This document shows, piece by piece, positions 1 to 8,635 of a stretch of DNA of 8,959 nucleotides. This stretch comes from an uncultured Flavobacteriales bacterium. GTDB taxonomy: Bacteria > Bacteroidota > Bacteroidia > Flavobacteriales_D > Sanyastnellaceae. Location: assembly GCA_938003665.1 (NCBI GenBank), contig CALKYI010000492.1:1-8959 (forward strand), written 5' to 3'. Position 1 is the stretch's first letter, and each line of letters opens with the position of its first letter. Under the pieces are notes generated by a model. The model saw only the letters and a list, made by a program, of their open reading frames with translations. It did not search any database and had not been told where the DNA came from. A program made the position numbers and the translations under genes.

Positions 1-2
1 GA

Positions 3-104
3 GCGATGGAACCTATGCCCTGGGATGTTTACATGAACGAAATCAAAAGTTATGCAAATGGGTTCAAAAACGGTGATTTTGAGGAAAAACCCCTAAAAAA
101 TTAG
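3..104 (+). CDS. Possible 3' end of an unidentified upstream gene
   Basis: One forward frame stays open from the window edge to a TAG at 102-104. It encodes about 33 residues, with the core WDVYMNEIKSYANGFKNGDF and the last residues EEKPLKN. The composition (aromatic, charged, amphipathic) looks protein-like. I do not recognise a family and cannot see its start. The stretch is more AT-rich than the other genes here, and a second forward frame is also open, to a TGA at 74-76, so this may be chance. If real, its stop codon sits inside the first palindrome upstream of glnN, so the gene end and the operator share sequence. Low confidence. Confidence 0.3.
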   Translation, partial: AMEPMPWDVYMNEIKSYANGFKNGDFEEKPLKN

Positions 105-106
105 GG
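91..106. promoter_or_regulatory. Distal operator-like palindrome upstream of glnN
   Basis: The sequence CCCTAAAAAATTAGGG is an inverted repeat; with C90 and G107 the arms extend to CCCCTAA / TTAGGGG around AAAA. With its 3' flank (91-109) it matches positions 142-160 at 16 of 19 bases, including the shared half TTAGGGGGT. Its centre lies 51 bp upstream of the second site's centre, close to five helical turns, so proteins on both sites would face nearly the same side of the DNA. It could alternatively form a small RNA hairpin, but it lies upstream of the predicted transcription start, which favours a DNA site. The binding protein is unknown. Confidence 0.55.
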
Positions 107-137
107 GGTGTTGGTAAAATTTTGGCCTTTTGAATGA

Positions 138-167
138 TTGACCCTATGAATTTAGGGGGTAGTTTTG
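138..167 (+). promoter_or_regulatory. Bacteroidetes-type promoter of glnN
   Basis: TTG at 138-140 and TAGTTTTG at 160-167 are separated by exactly 19 bases. This matches the established Bacteroidetes housekeeping consensus (-33 TTG, -7 TAnnTTTG) with no mismatch. Transcription would start near 173-176, leaving a leader of only about 15 bases before the ATG at 190. No Shine-Dalgarno sequence is present; the bases just before the ATG are A-rich, as is common in this phylum. An operator-like palindrome occupies most of the spacer, so binding there should affect polymerase directly. Confidence 0.7.
142..157. promoter_or_regulatory. Proximal operator-like palindrome inside the glnN promoter spacer
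   Basis: The sequence CCCTATGAATTTAGGG has arms CCCTA / TAGGG around six bases, the same geometry as the site at 91-106. The extended half TTAGGGGGT (152-160) is an exact direct repeat of 101-109, and its last T is the first base of the -7 element. It begins one base after the -33 TTG. A dimeric regulator bound here would most simply repress. A MerR-like activator that reshapes the spacer is also conceivable, although 19 bases is a normal spacer length in this phylum. Confidence 0.6.
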
Positions 168-189
168 CACATCATTTAAAAACTGCCAA

Positions 190-2376
190 ATGAGCATTTC
201 GCGCCAAAAAGCCCTTGAAGACGTCCTGGAACGCACGCCACGCACGGTCGAGCGCCCGGACAACAAGATCTCCAATTACTACGGAGAGAACGTGTTTAAC
301 CTCACCATGATGCGGGAGTACCTCACCGATGAGGCGTGCGACAGCATTGTGGATGCCATGGAAAACCACACCTCGATCAGCCGAGCCATTGCGGATCAGG
401 TGGCATCAGCCATGAAAGAGTGGGCGATTTCACGCGGTGCGACGCACTACACGCACTGGTTCCAGCCGCTCACAGGAACGACGGCAGAAAAGCATGATAG
501 CTTCATTACGCCCACATCAGATGGACGCGTGATTGAAAAGTTTGATGGCTCACTGTTGGTGCAGCAAGAACCCGACGCTAGTTCCTTCCCCAATGGCGGC
601 ATTCGCAATACGTTCGAAGCCCGCGGTTACACCTTGTGGGACCCGACTTCACCGGCGTTCGTTTGGGAAAATACATTGTGCATCCCTACTATTTTCATCA
701 GCTACACCGGCTTCGCATTGGACAACAAAACCCCATTGCTCAAGGCCTTGGCAAAGGTGGACGAAGCGGCCACTTCGGTGTGCCAGTATTTCGACAAGAA
801 CATCACCAAGGTTGTGGCAACGTTGGGGTGGGAGCAGGAATACTTCTTGGTCGATAAGGCTTTGCATGCTGCGCGACCTGACTTGCAGATGGCTGGTCGC
901 GCGTTGTTCGGTGCCGCACCTGCCAAGGGGCAACAGCTCGACGATCACTACTTCGGCAGCATTCCTGCACGCGCCACGGCGTACATGAAGGAGTTTGAAT
1001 TGGAGTGCCACAAGTTGGGCATCCCTGTGACCACGCGTCACAATGAGGTAGCGCCCAACCAATTCGAGTGCGCACCCGTTTTTGAAGAAGCCAACCTCGC
1101 GAACGACCACAACCTTTTGCTCATGGAGGTCATGGAGCAGGTGGCTCGCAAGCACAACTTCCGCGTGCTCTTGCACGAAAAGCCCTACCCAGGGCTCAAC
1201 GGCTCAGGCAAGCACAACAACTGGTCACTTGGTACCAACACCGGCGTCAACCTCTTGAAGCCGGGCAACAACCCCAAAACCAACTTGCGCTTCTTGACGT
1301 TCTTCGTCAATACGCTCGCGGCCTTGCACAAGCGTGCAGATGTCGTCCGCGCGGCCATCGCATCGGTGGGCAACGACCACCGTTTGGGTGCGAACGAAGC
1401 ACCTCCGGCCATCATCAGCGCCTTCATCGGATCGCAGCTGTCTTCGCTCCTCGATGAGCTTGAGACGAGCATCAAGGCCGGTAAGTTGACGCCTGAGGAT
1501 AAGACCGCGTTGAAATTGGAAATCGGCCGGATCCCGGAAGTGTTGCTCGACAACACCGATCGGAACCGTACCTCTCCATTCGCCTTCACCGGGAACAAGT
1601 TCGAATTGCGTGCGGTAGGCAGCACCGCCAACTGCGCGGTGCCGATGACTGTGTTGAACACCATCGTTGCCGAGCAATTGAACGACTTCAAGGCAGCAGT
1701 GGACGCGCGCATCGCCGGCGGAGACAAGAAAGATGACGCCATTTTGAAGGAATTGCAAAAGCTCATCGCAGAGAGCAAGGCCATCCGATTTGAAGGAAAT
1801 GGCTACTCCGACGAGTGGGTGAAGGAAGCGAAAAAGCGCGGGTTGTCAAACCTCCGCACCACACCTGAAGCCCTCGCGGTGTTCAGCCAGAAAGAGGTGA
1901 TTTCGCTCTTCGAGGACCTCGGTGTTTTGCGGAAGGAGGAGCTGGCTGCTCGTGTGGAAGTCGAGCTCGAGAATTACATCATGAAGCGGCAAATCGAGTA
2001 CCGCGTGCTCCTCGGCATGTGCAAGAACTCTGTGCTTCCTGCGGCCATCCGTTACCAAAACGGATTGCTCGCCAACGTGGAGCAATTGAATTCCGTGCTC
2101 GGCAAGCAGGCAGCTAAATTCTCCGGAGCACAAATTGAAATGGTAAAAGAGGCCGGCCAACTCATCCAAGACCTGCACGCAGCGACGGCCAACATGGAAG
2201 CGATTCACGACAAAGCGGAGTCGGCGAAAGACGCCCTGGCCAGCGCCAAAGCCTTCGCTGAAAAGGTGGTACCGAGCATGGATGCCGCAGCTGAGATCTG
2301 CGCCAAGCTCGAGTCCTTGGTAGACGACGCCGAGTGGCCGTTGCCCAAGTTCTCTGAATTGTTGTTCACCCGCTAA
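190..2376 (+). CDS. glnN: Glutamine synthetase type III (GSIII)
   Basis: This enzyme makes glutamine from glutamate, ammonia and ATP in the cytoplasm and is the main entry point for assimilated ammonium. The 728 residues match the GSIII family length, well above the roughly 450-470 of type I. Visible signatures are THWFQPLTGTTAEKHDSF at residues 88-105 (N-terminal GSIII region), NEVAPNQFE at 285-293, HEKPYPGLNGSGKHNNWS at 329-346 (catalytic-site region) and RNRTSPFAFTGNKFE at 458-472 (nucleotide and glutamate side). The C-terminal part, after about residue 600, is helical and Ala/Glu/Lys-rich, as expected for the GSIII C-terminal extension. The ATG at 190 follows a consensus promoter and gives the expected N-terminus. 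No PII or other nitrogen gene is adjacent. Two palindromes upstream suggest dedicated transcriptional control. A terminator follows directly, so the gene is probably transcribed alone. Confidence 0.97.
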   Translation: MSISRQKALEDVLERTPRTVERPDNKISNYYGENVFNLTMMREYLTDEACDSIVDAMENHTSISRAIADQVASAMKEWAISRGATHYTHWFQPLTGTTAEKHDSFITPTSDGRVIEKFDGSLLVQQEPDASSFPNGGIRNTFEARGYTLWDPTSPAFVWENTLCIPTIFISYTGFALDNKTPLLKALAKVDEAATSVCQYFDKNITKVVATLGWEQEYFLVDKALHAARPDLQMAGRALFGAAPAKGQQLDDHYFGSIPARATAYMKEFELECHKLGIPVTTRHNEVAPNQFECAPVFEEANLANDHNLLLMEVMEQVARKHNFRVLLHEKPYPGLNGSGKHNNWSLGTNTGVNLLKPGNNPKTNLRFLTFFVNTLAALHKRADVVRAAIASVGNDHRLGANEAPPAIISAFIGSQLSSLLDELETSIKAGKLTPEDKTALKLEIGRIPEVLLDNTDRNRTSPFAFTGNKFELRAVGSTANCAVPMTVLNTIVAEQLNDFKAAVDARIAGGDKKDDAILKELQKLIAESKAIRFEGNGYSDEWVKEAKKRGLSNLRTTPEALAVFSQKEVISLFEDLGVLRKEELAARVEVELENYIMKRQIEYRVLLGMCKNSVLPAAIRYQNGLLANVEQLNSVLGKQAAKFSGAQIEMVKEAGQLIQDLHAATANMEAIHDKAESAKDALASAKAFAEKVVPSMDAAAEICAKLESLVDDAEWPLPKFSELLFTR

Positions 2377-2400
2377 TTCGCGGTAAGCACTTTCGATAGG

Positions 2401-2432
2401 AAACGGCTGGGAGCAATCCTGGCCGTTTTCTG
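2401..2432 (+). terminator. Rho-independent terminator of glnN
   Basis: AAACGGC (2401-2407) pairs with GCCGTTT (2422-2428). The stem continues inward through two G-U wobbles, two G-C pairs and an A-U pair, giving 12 continuous pairs closed by a GCAA (GNRA-type) tetraloop at 2413-2416. A short T run (2426-2429) follows. It begins 24 bases after the glnN stop. The T tract is short, so termination may be incomplete, and the RNA end would be a stable hairpin. Confidence 0.75.
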
Positions 2433-2510
2433 TTGGACGTTTTTCGGGGATGTGAGTTCGCGAATGGTCACTTTGCCTTACATTCGGGAATTGAATTAAA
2501 GCGTTTGGAA

Positions 2511-4511
2511 ATGCACAACTACCTGCAAGCAAGTTGGAAGCGAACCGGCCTTCTCGGTTTGCTCATGTTCTTCACCTTCGGATTCGTATCAGCCCAAAGC
2601 GAGCTCGCTGAAGAGGCCGATCAAGCTTACGCTCGAGGCGCGTACAGCACGTCCCTGCAAGAGTACATCAAGGCCTACCCCAAGGTCAAGGACATCGATG
2701 AAAAAGGCCGCATTGCCTACATGGCGGGGGAGAGCTTCATGAAGTTGATGGAGCCTACCGGTGCGGAGGAGTGGTACGACAAGGCCATCGGTCTGCGGTA
2801 CGGCTCGGACAATCCAGACGTCTACTTGCACTACGGACAAGCCATGTCCATGCAACAGGAATTTGACGAAGCCATTGAATGGTACATCACGTACAAAGAG
2901 AACGGCGGCGACCCATCGGTGGCAGATGCAATGATCGAACAAGCGGACAACGACGCCCTTGAGTTGATGGAGCCATCGAGCCGTTACATCGTGGACAACC
3001 TGCTCCGTTTGAATTCAACCAGCTACGATTTTGGAGCTGGCTTTGCTTCGAAGAAGGCGGACGCTATTGTTTTCGCTTCTTCCCGTGAGTCTTCCACCGG
3101 TTCAGGTGAAGACCCGATTACCGGCCAACGCTACATGGACCTGTTCACGGCCGAACAAGACAAAAAAGATAATTGGAGCACGCCAGAGCCCTTGAATTCC
3201 ACCATCAACACGGAGTACAATGAGGGCACGGTAACGTTTGACAAGAAGTACCGCTCCATTTACTTCACGCGGTGCATCTCCGACGACGACAATTCATACG
3301 CATGCGACATTTACCGCTCGAGCTCCATGGGGAACAAGTACGGCCCATCGGAGGTGATTGAGTTGATCAACCGCGACGACGATGACAGTTCTCAAGTCGG
3401 CCATCCGTGCTTCACTGTGGACAACGACTTCTTGATGTTCGTTTCGGATATGGACGGAGGTTTCGGAGGCAAGGACATTTGGTATGTCGCTTACGACGAA
3501 AAGGAGGACACATTCGGTGAGCCCGTCAACATGGGCCCCAATGTGAATTCAGCCGGTGATGAGATGTTCCCTGCGATGCGCTACGACGGAGCATTGTACT
3601 ACGCCTCTTCAACGCTCGGGAAAATGGGCGGTTTGGACATTGTTCGCGCGCTCCCTGCTGAGGGCACGATGCAATTCGAAAAAGCCGAACCAATGCCATA
3701 CCCAATCAACAGTTCGGGGGACGACTTCAGCATGATTTTCAAGGACAATGAGGACGCAGGCATCTTCACTTCGAGCCGTCCAGGCGGAAAGGGCAAGGAC
3801 GACCTGTACTCGTTCCGTTTGCCTGAAATGGAATTCTGCTACCAAGGCGACGTCTTTGATTCATACACAGGCAACCCACTCGGTGCGACGGTGACCATCA
3901 ACGGTTCCAACGGTGACTCGTTCACCGTCACAGCAGACGGCGACGGTACGTTCGCGCTTTGCGATAAGGAAATCAAGAGCAACACCACCTACGATGTAGA
4001 GGTTAAGTACGAAGGCTACATCGTTACAGGCGATCGATTTTCTACGGTAGGTTTGAGCAACAGCACCACGATGACCCGCGAATTCCCGATGAAGGAGGTG
4101 GTATTGGACGTGGAATACGATATGCCATTGGTACTGTATCCTTTCAATGAGTCCGAGTTGCTCATCAACGATGAAGTGAACAGTGCCGATTCATTGAACT
4201 ACTTGCTGAGCATCATGGAGCGCAACGAAACATTCGTGGTGCAACTCGAGTCCCACACAGATAGCCGTGGCAACGCGAGCTACAACAAAGAGCTCTCGCA
4301 GAAGCGTGCCCAGACCTGTGTGGACTACCTGATCAGCCGAGGTGTCGCCCGCGATCGCCTGGTTGCAGTAGGGCACGGCAAGGAGCGTTTGCTCATTTCC
4401 GATGCTGACATCGCCAAGATGCGCACGGAAGACGAAAAGGAACGCGCGCACCAGGCCAACCGCCGTACGGTGTTCCGCATCTTGCGTTTTGATTACGAGC
4501 CGGGCAACTAA
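2511..4511 (+). CDS. Secreted TPR / PD40-propeller / OmpA-family envelope protein (PorE-like architecture)
   Basis: This is a 666-residue protein of the periplasm or outer membrane. Starting at ATG 2511 gives a good signal peptide (positive K10 R11, hydrophobic 13-25, VSA at 26-28 with cleavage before Q29). An in-frame TTG at 2433 would bury this signal behind 26 extra residues, so it is rejected. Domains in order: TPR-like helices at about 32-150; a WD40-like (PD40) beta-propeller at about 171-438 with repeats such as DMDGGFGGKDIWY; a carboxypeptidase-regulatory-like beta-sandwich at about 444-525; and an OmpA peptidoglycan-binding domain at about 540-660 with SHTDSRGN at 581-588 and the QANRRTVFRI ending. 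The same order occurs in PorE of the Porphyromonas type IX secretion system, but many Bacteroidetes paralogues share it, so a secretion role is only a possibility. PorE is a lipoprotein; there is no lipobox cysteine here. Acidic runs (DDD, RDDDDS) in propeller loops could bind metal. It is separated from purM by only 11 bases. Confidence 0.9.
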   Translation: MHNYLQASWKRTGLLGLLMFFTFGFVSAQSELAEEADQAYARGAYSTSLQEYIKAYPKVKDIDEKGRIAYMAGESFMKLMEPTGAEEWYDKAIGLRYGSDNPDVYLHYGQAMSMQQEFDEAIEWYITYKENGGDPSVADAMIEQADNDALELMEPSSRYIVDNLLRLNSTSYDFGAGFASKKADAIVFASSRESSTGSGEDPITGQRYMDLFTAEQDKKDNWSTPEPLNSTINTEYNEGTVTFDKKYRSIYFTRCISDDDNSYACDIYRSSSMGNKYGPSEVIELINRDDDDSSQVGHPCFTVDNDFLMFVSDMDGGFGGKDIWYVAYDEKEDTFGEPVNMGPNVNSAGDEMFPAMRYDGALYYASSTLGKMGGLDIVRALPAEGTMQFEKAEPMPYPINSSGDDFSMIFKDNEDAGIFTSSRPGGKGKDDLYSFRLPEMEFCYQGDVFDSYTGNPLGATVTINGSNGDSFTVTADGDGTFALCDKEIKSNTTYDVEVKYEGYIVTGDRFSTVGLSNSTTMTREFPMKEVVLDVEYDMPLVLYPFNESELLINDEVNSADSLNYLLSIMERNETFVVQLESHTDSRGNASYNKELSQKRAQTCVDYLISRGVARDRLVAVGHGKERLLISDADIAKMRTEDEKERAHQANRRTVFRILRFDYEPGN

Positions 4512-4522
4512 GCACCATTTTC

Positions 4523-5695
<1,173 letters not shown>

Positions 5696-5703
5696 CACGC
5701 GAG

Positions 5704-6786
5704 ATGAACGCAGAGGACACTTTGATGCAAAAGCTGGCCTCCATCTCGGACCGTTTTCAAGAAGTCGAAAAACAAGTCGGAGACCCGGAGGTAATCGCGG
5801 ACCAGCGACGGTACCGAGATTTGATGCGGGAGTACAAACGCCTTGGGCCCATTGTCGACCATTTTAATCAGCTCTCCGCCTGGCGCGCCGACCGCGATCA
5901 AGCCGAAGAATGGGCCGCAGGAGACGACGCAGATTTCAAGGAGTTGGCTGAAATCGAATTGCCGGAGATCAAGTCAAAGCTTGCTGCTGGACTGGAGGAG
6001 GCCCGAATCCTGTTGTTGCCGAAAGACGAAGTAGACGACCGCCCCGTGATGATGGAATTTCGCGCGGGAACCGGCGGGGACGAAGCGGCCATTTTTGCCG
6101 GCGATCTGTACCGCATGTACCAGCGGCACTGCGAAGGAAAGGGTTGGCGTTGGGAGCTGGTCAATGCCAATGAAGGAACTGCTGGTGGATTCAAGGAAAT
6201 CACCGTACGTGTTGAGGGAGAGGGCGTTTACGGCTGGTTGAAATACGAGAGCGGGGTGCATAGAGTCCAACGGGTGCCGGAAACAGAGTCCCAAGGGAGG
6301 GTGCACACGAGTGCGGCGACTGTTGCTGTGCTTCCGGTCGCCGAAGACGTCGATGTTCAGCTGGATTTGACGGATGTTCGACGTGACACGTACCGTGCGA
6401 GCGGAGCAGGTGGTCAGCACGTCAACAAAACCGAATCTGCCGTGCGCCTCACCCACGAACCGACAGGTATCGTCGTGGAATGCCAAGACGGCCGGTCCCA
6501 GCACCAGAATTACGAGCACGCCTTGGAAGTCTTGCGCACACGCTTGTTTGAGCGTGAACGCGAAAAGCAAATCTCCGAGCAAGCAGAACAACGAAAGTCG
6601 CTGGTCTCAACGGGGGACCGCTCGGCCAAAATTCGCACATACAACTACCCACAGGGGCGGGTCACAGATCACCGCATCCAATTCACATCGCATGCCCTGA
6701 CCGCCATTATGGGCGGAGACCTCGAAGCCGTCATCAATGCATTGCGACTTGCGGAGCAGGCTGAATTATTGGCTGCGCAAACCTAA
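5704..6786 (+). CDS. prfA: Peptide chain release factor 1 (RF1)
   Basis: RF1 reads UAA and UAG in the ribosomal A site and triggers release of the finished protein. The 360 residues match the family length. An N-terminal coiled-coil-like region (about 1-100) is followed by FRAGTGGDEAAIFAGDLYRMY, by GVHRVQRVPETES carrying the PxT stop-codon motif as P192-E193-T194, and by the catalytic loop SGAGGQHVNKTES with GGQ at 236-238. The C-terminal part has STGDRSAKIRTYNYPQGR. PxT rather than SPF identifies RF1 and excludes RF2. The ATG at 5704 is used; an in-frame ATG at 5725 is an alternative that would remove seven residues. The GGQ neighbourhood resembles the proteobacterial form more than the flavobacterial form I recall (see findings). 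It sits 8 bases after purM and 9 before pyrF. Confidence 0.97.
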   Translation: MNAEDTLMQKLASISDRFQEVEKQVGDPEVIADQRRYRDLMREYKRLGPIVDHFNQLSAWRADRDQAEEWAAGDDADFKELAEIELPEIKSKLAAGLEEARILLLPKDEVDDRPVMMEFRAGTGGDEAAIFAGDLYRMYQRHCEGKGWRWELVNANEGTAGGFKEITVRVEGEGVYGWLKYESGVHRVQRVPETESQGRVHTSAATVAVLPVAEDVDVQLDLTDVRRDTYRASGAGGQHVNKTESAVRLTHEPTGIVVECQDGRSQHQNYEHALEVLRTRLFEREREKQISEQAEQRKSLVSTGDRSAKIRTYNYPQGRVTDHRIQFTSHALTAIMGGDLEAVINALRLAEQAELLAAQT

Positions 6787-6795
6787 TTTTGAACC

Positions 6796-7617
6796 ATGAC
6801 CAATCGCCAGAGTTTGTATGAGATGATGAAGCGCAAAGCTTCGTGCTTGTGTGTGGGGTTGGATCCAGATCCCGAACGAATTCCCAAGCACCTCGGTACG
6901 GGTGTGGAGGCGATGGAGGCGTTTTGCCACGGCATCGTGCAAGCGACGCACTCATATGCAGCGGCCTTCAAGCCCAACCTGGCTTTCTTTGAGCAGTACG
7001 GCGCCGCCGGTTGGGCCGCCTTGGAGCGCATCATTGCTGGCATGCCAGAGGATGTATTGGTCATCGCCGACGCCAAGCGGGGCGACATAGGCAACACGGC
7101 GAAACGCTACGCGAAGGCCATGTTCGATGGCTTGGGTGCCCACGCCATCACCGTAGCCCCCTACATGGGCGAGGACAGTGTAGCCCCTTTCATGGATGGT
7201 TATGCGGATCGGTGGACCATCGTCTTGGCGTTGACGTCCAATGCGGGTGCGGATGACTTCGAATTCCACGGATCGCCTCCGTTGTACGAGCGGGTGGTTG
7301 AGCGTTGCCAAGCATGGGGTTCGCCCGATGAACTGATGTTCGTAGTTGGCGCGACGCGTCCCGAGCAATTGCGCGCCATTCGTCAATTGGCGCCGGACCA
7401 TTTCTTCTTGGTTCCCGGGGTGGGAGCCCAAGGTGGTCGCATCGAAGACGTCATGGAGGCAGGGTGGATTGAAGGGGCGGGTGGCCTCCTGATCAACGCT
7501 TCCAGAAGCGTACTGTACGCCAGCTCCGGTGAAGACTACGCCAGCGCTGCAGCGGCCGAAGCGCAGAAGCTCCAAGAAGCTACGGCCCCTTATTTCAATC
7601 GACCCTTAAGCGCATGA
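6796..7617 (+). CDS. pyrF: Orotidine 5'-phosphate decarboxylase, type 2
   Basis: PyrF converts OMP to UMP, the last step of de novo pyrimidine synthesis, in the cytoplasm. At 273 residues it fits the longer type-2 subfamily rather than the roughly 230-245-residue type 1. Motifs: CVGLDPDPERIP near residue 20; AFKPNLAFFEQYG around 58-70; the catalytic signature DAKRGDIGNT beginning at D92, with K94 and D97 as the expected charged catalytic residues; VAPYMGEDSVAPF; LTSNAGADDFEF; and VPGVGAQGG, the phosphate-binding loop. The start ATG lies 9 bases after the prfA stop without a Shine-Dalgarno. Its TGA stop overlaps the next gene's ATG, so the downstream channel is probably translated by reinitiation. 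All key residues are present. Confidence 0.95.
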   Translation: MTNRQSLYEMMKRKASCLCVGLDPDPERIPKHLGTGVEAMEAFCHGIVQATHSYAAAFKPNLAFFEQYGAAGWAALERIIAGMPEDVLVIADAKRGDIGNTAKRYAKAMFDGLGAHAITVAPYMGEDSVAPFMDGYADRWTIVLALTSNAGADDFEFHGSPPLYERVVERCQAWGSPDELMFVVGATRPEQLRAIRQLAPDHFFLVPGVGAQGGRIEDVMEAGWIEGAGGLLINASRSVLYASSGEDYASAAAAEAQKLQEATAPYFNRPLSA

Positions 7618-8633
7618 ATCCATCTGCCAAACGCTTGAGAATCGCCGCACTTCTGTTGGGGAGTGTGGTGTGCCTCGGGAGTTTTGGTTACATGTGGATT
7701 GAAGGCTACTCGCTGTTGGAGGCCATTTACATGACCGTGATTACGGTCTCGACAGTGGGCTTTGGTGAGGTGCGAAGCCTTTCGGATTGGGGAATGCTGT
7801 TCACCGCGGTCCTTATTGTCAGTTCCATTGGCACATTTACCTTCGCAGCAACGGCAGTTACCCAGTTTTTCATTGAGGGTGACTACCGAGAACGCCTGCG
7901 TGCCAAGCGAATTCAACGCATCATGAATGAGATGAACAACCACGTTATTGTCTGCGGTTATGGCCGCGTGGGAGAGAAGGCGGTGCAGGAACTTCAGGAT
8001 CACGCGCACGAAGTGGTCATTATCGAGTCCAATGAAGAACTCGTGAAAAAACTCCGCGATTCAGGGATTCACGTGCTCGCGGGGGACGCCACAGAAGACG
8101 AAAACCTCCTGAATGCGGGACTAGACCGAGCGCGAGCCCTGATCACCACATTGCCGGATGACGCCCAAAACCTCTACGTGGTCCTTGCCGCCAAAGAACG
8201 GCGTTCTGACCTTCTGACCATCAGCCGGGCGTCGAATGCCAATGCGGTGAGCAAGCTCAAGGTGGCCGGTGCCCAGAACGTCATCATGCCCGACCAAGTA
8301 GGCGGTGCTCATATGGCCTCACTCGTCGCCATTCCGGATGTAGTTGAATTCCTCGACCATATTCGCATCCAAGGTGCAGACGCCGTCAACTTGGAAGAAA
8401 TTGAAGTGCAGCAATTGCCCGATCGGCTGCAGTCCATGACCCTTGCGGAAATTGACGCACGGAATCGCATCGGCGTCAACGTCATCGGATTGCGCAAGGC
8501 GTCGGGGGAGATGGTCATCAACCCACCGCTAGACACGGCCCTTCAAGCGTCCATGAAGCTTTTCGTTTTGGGAACGGCGGACCAAATACGGCGGTTAAAC
8601 GACTTCATCGGAATACAAAGTCCTTCGCTCTGA
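7614..8633 (+). CDS. Two-helix K+ channel with RCK (TrkA-N) domain
   Basis: This is an inner-membrane ion channel of 339 residues with the MthK/GsuK-like plan. There is a short cytosolic N-terminus, TM1 at about 9-27, a pore helix, a filter TVGFGE at 47-52, and TM2 at about 61-86 with a glycine at 73 that could act as the gating hinge. The RCK N-domain begins near 108 with VIVCGYGRVG (GxGxxG at 115-120) and an acidic residue, E138, after the second strand, a position that often selects NAD(H)-type ligands or metals. A TrkA-C-like domain spans about 255-335. The filter has F for Y and E for the usual D of TVGYGD; F is known in K+ channels, and the final E is less standard. It overlaps pyrF by four bases (ATGA), so it is probably translationally coupled. 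The alternative, a Trk/Ktr regulatory subunit, is excluded by the attached pore. The ligand is unknown. Confidence 0.92.
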   Translation: MNPSAKRLRIAALLLGSVVCLGSFGYMWIEGYSLLEAIYMTVITVSTVGFGEVRSLSDWGMLFTAVLIVSSIGTFTFAATAVTQFFIEGDYRERLRAKRIQRIMNEMNNHVIVCGYGRVGEKAVQELQDHAHEVVIIESNEELVKKLRDSGIHVLAGDATEDENLLNAGLDRARALITTLPDDAQNLYVVLAAKERRSDLLTISRASNANAVSKLKVAGAQNVIMPDQVGGAHMASLVAIPDVVEFLDHIRIQGADAVNLEEIEVQQLPDRLQSMTLAEIDARNRIGVNVIGLRKASGEMVINPPLDTALQASMKLFVLGTADQIRRLNDFIGIQSPSL

Positions 8634-8635
8634 AG

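Noticed and set aside
2457..2464. Palindrome TTCGCGAA upstream of the OmpA-family gene
   Set aside because: It is eight bases, occurs once, and has no partner site; chance is sufficient explanation.
2472..2507. Promoter for the OmpA-family gene
   Set aside because: TTTG at 2472-2475 and TTTG at 2504-2507 are present, but no TAnnTTTG with acceptable spacing or leader exists. A promoter is likely somewhere here, but I cannot place it.
2433..2510. N-terminal extension of the OmpA-family protein to a TTG start at 2433
   Set aside because: It would overlap the glnN terminator region and place 26 residues ahead of a well-formed signal peptide starting at ATG 2511.
1846..2532. Long open frame of 228 codons on the minus strand across the end of glnN
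   Set aside because: It is antisense to the conserved C-terminal part of glnN, runs through the terminator and the next gene's start, and shows no recognisable domain; it is a by-product of codon bias on the coding strand.
5974..6591. Minus-strand open frame of 205 codons inside prfA
   Set aside because: It is fully covered by the conserved RF1 coding sequence, with no start context or protein-like motif of its own.
8611..8624. Hairpin CTTC-GCTCT-GAAG at the end of the channel gene as a terminator
   Set aside because: The stem is only four base pairs, lies before the stop codon, and has no T tract after it.
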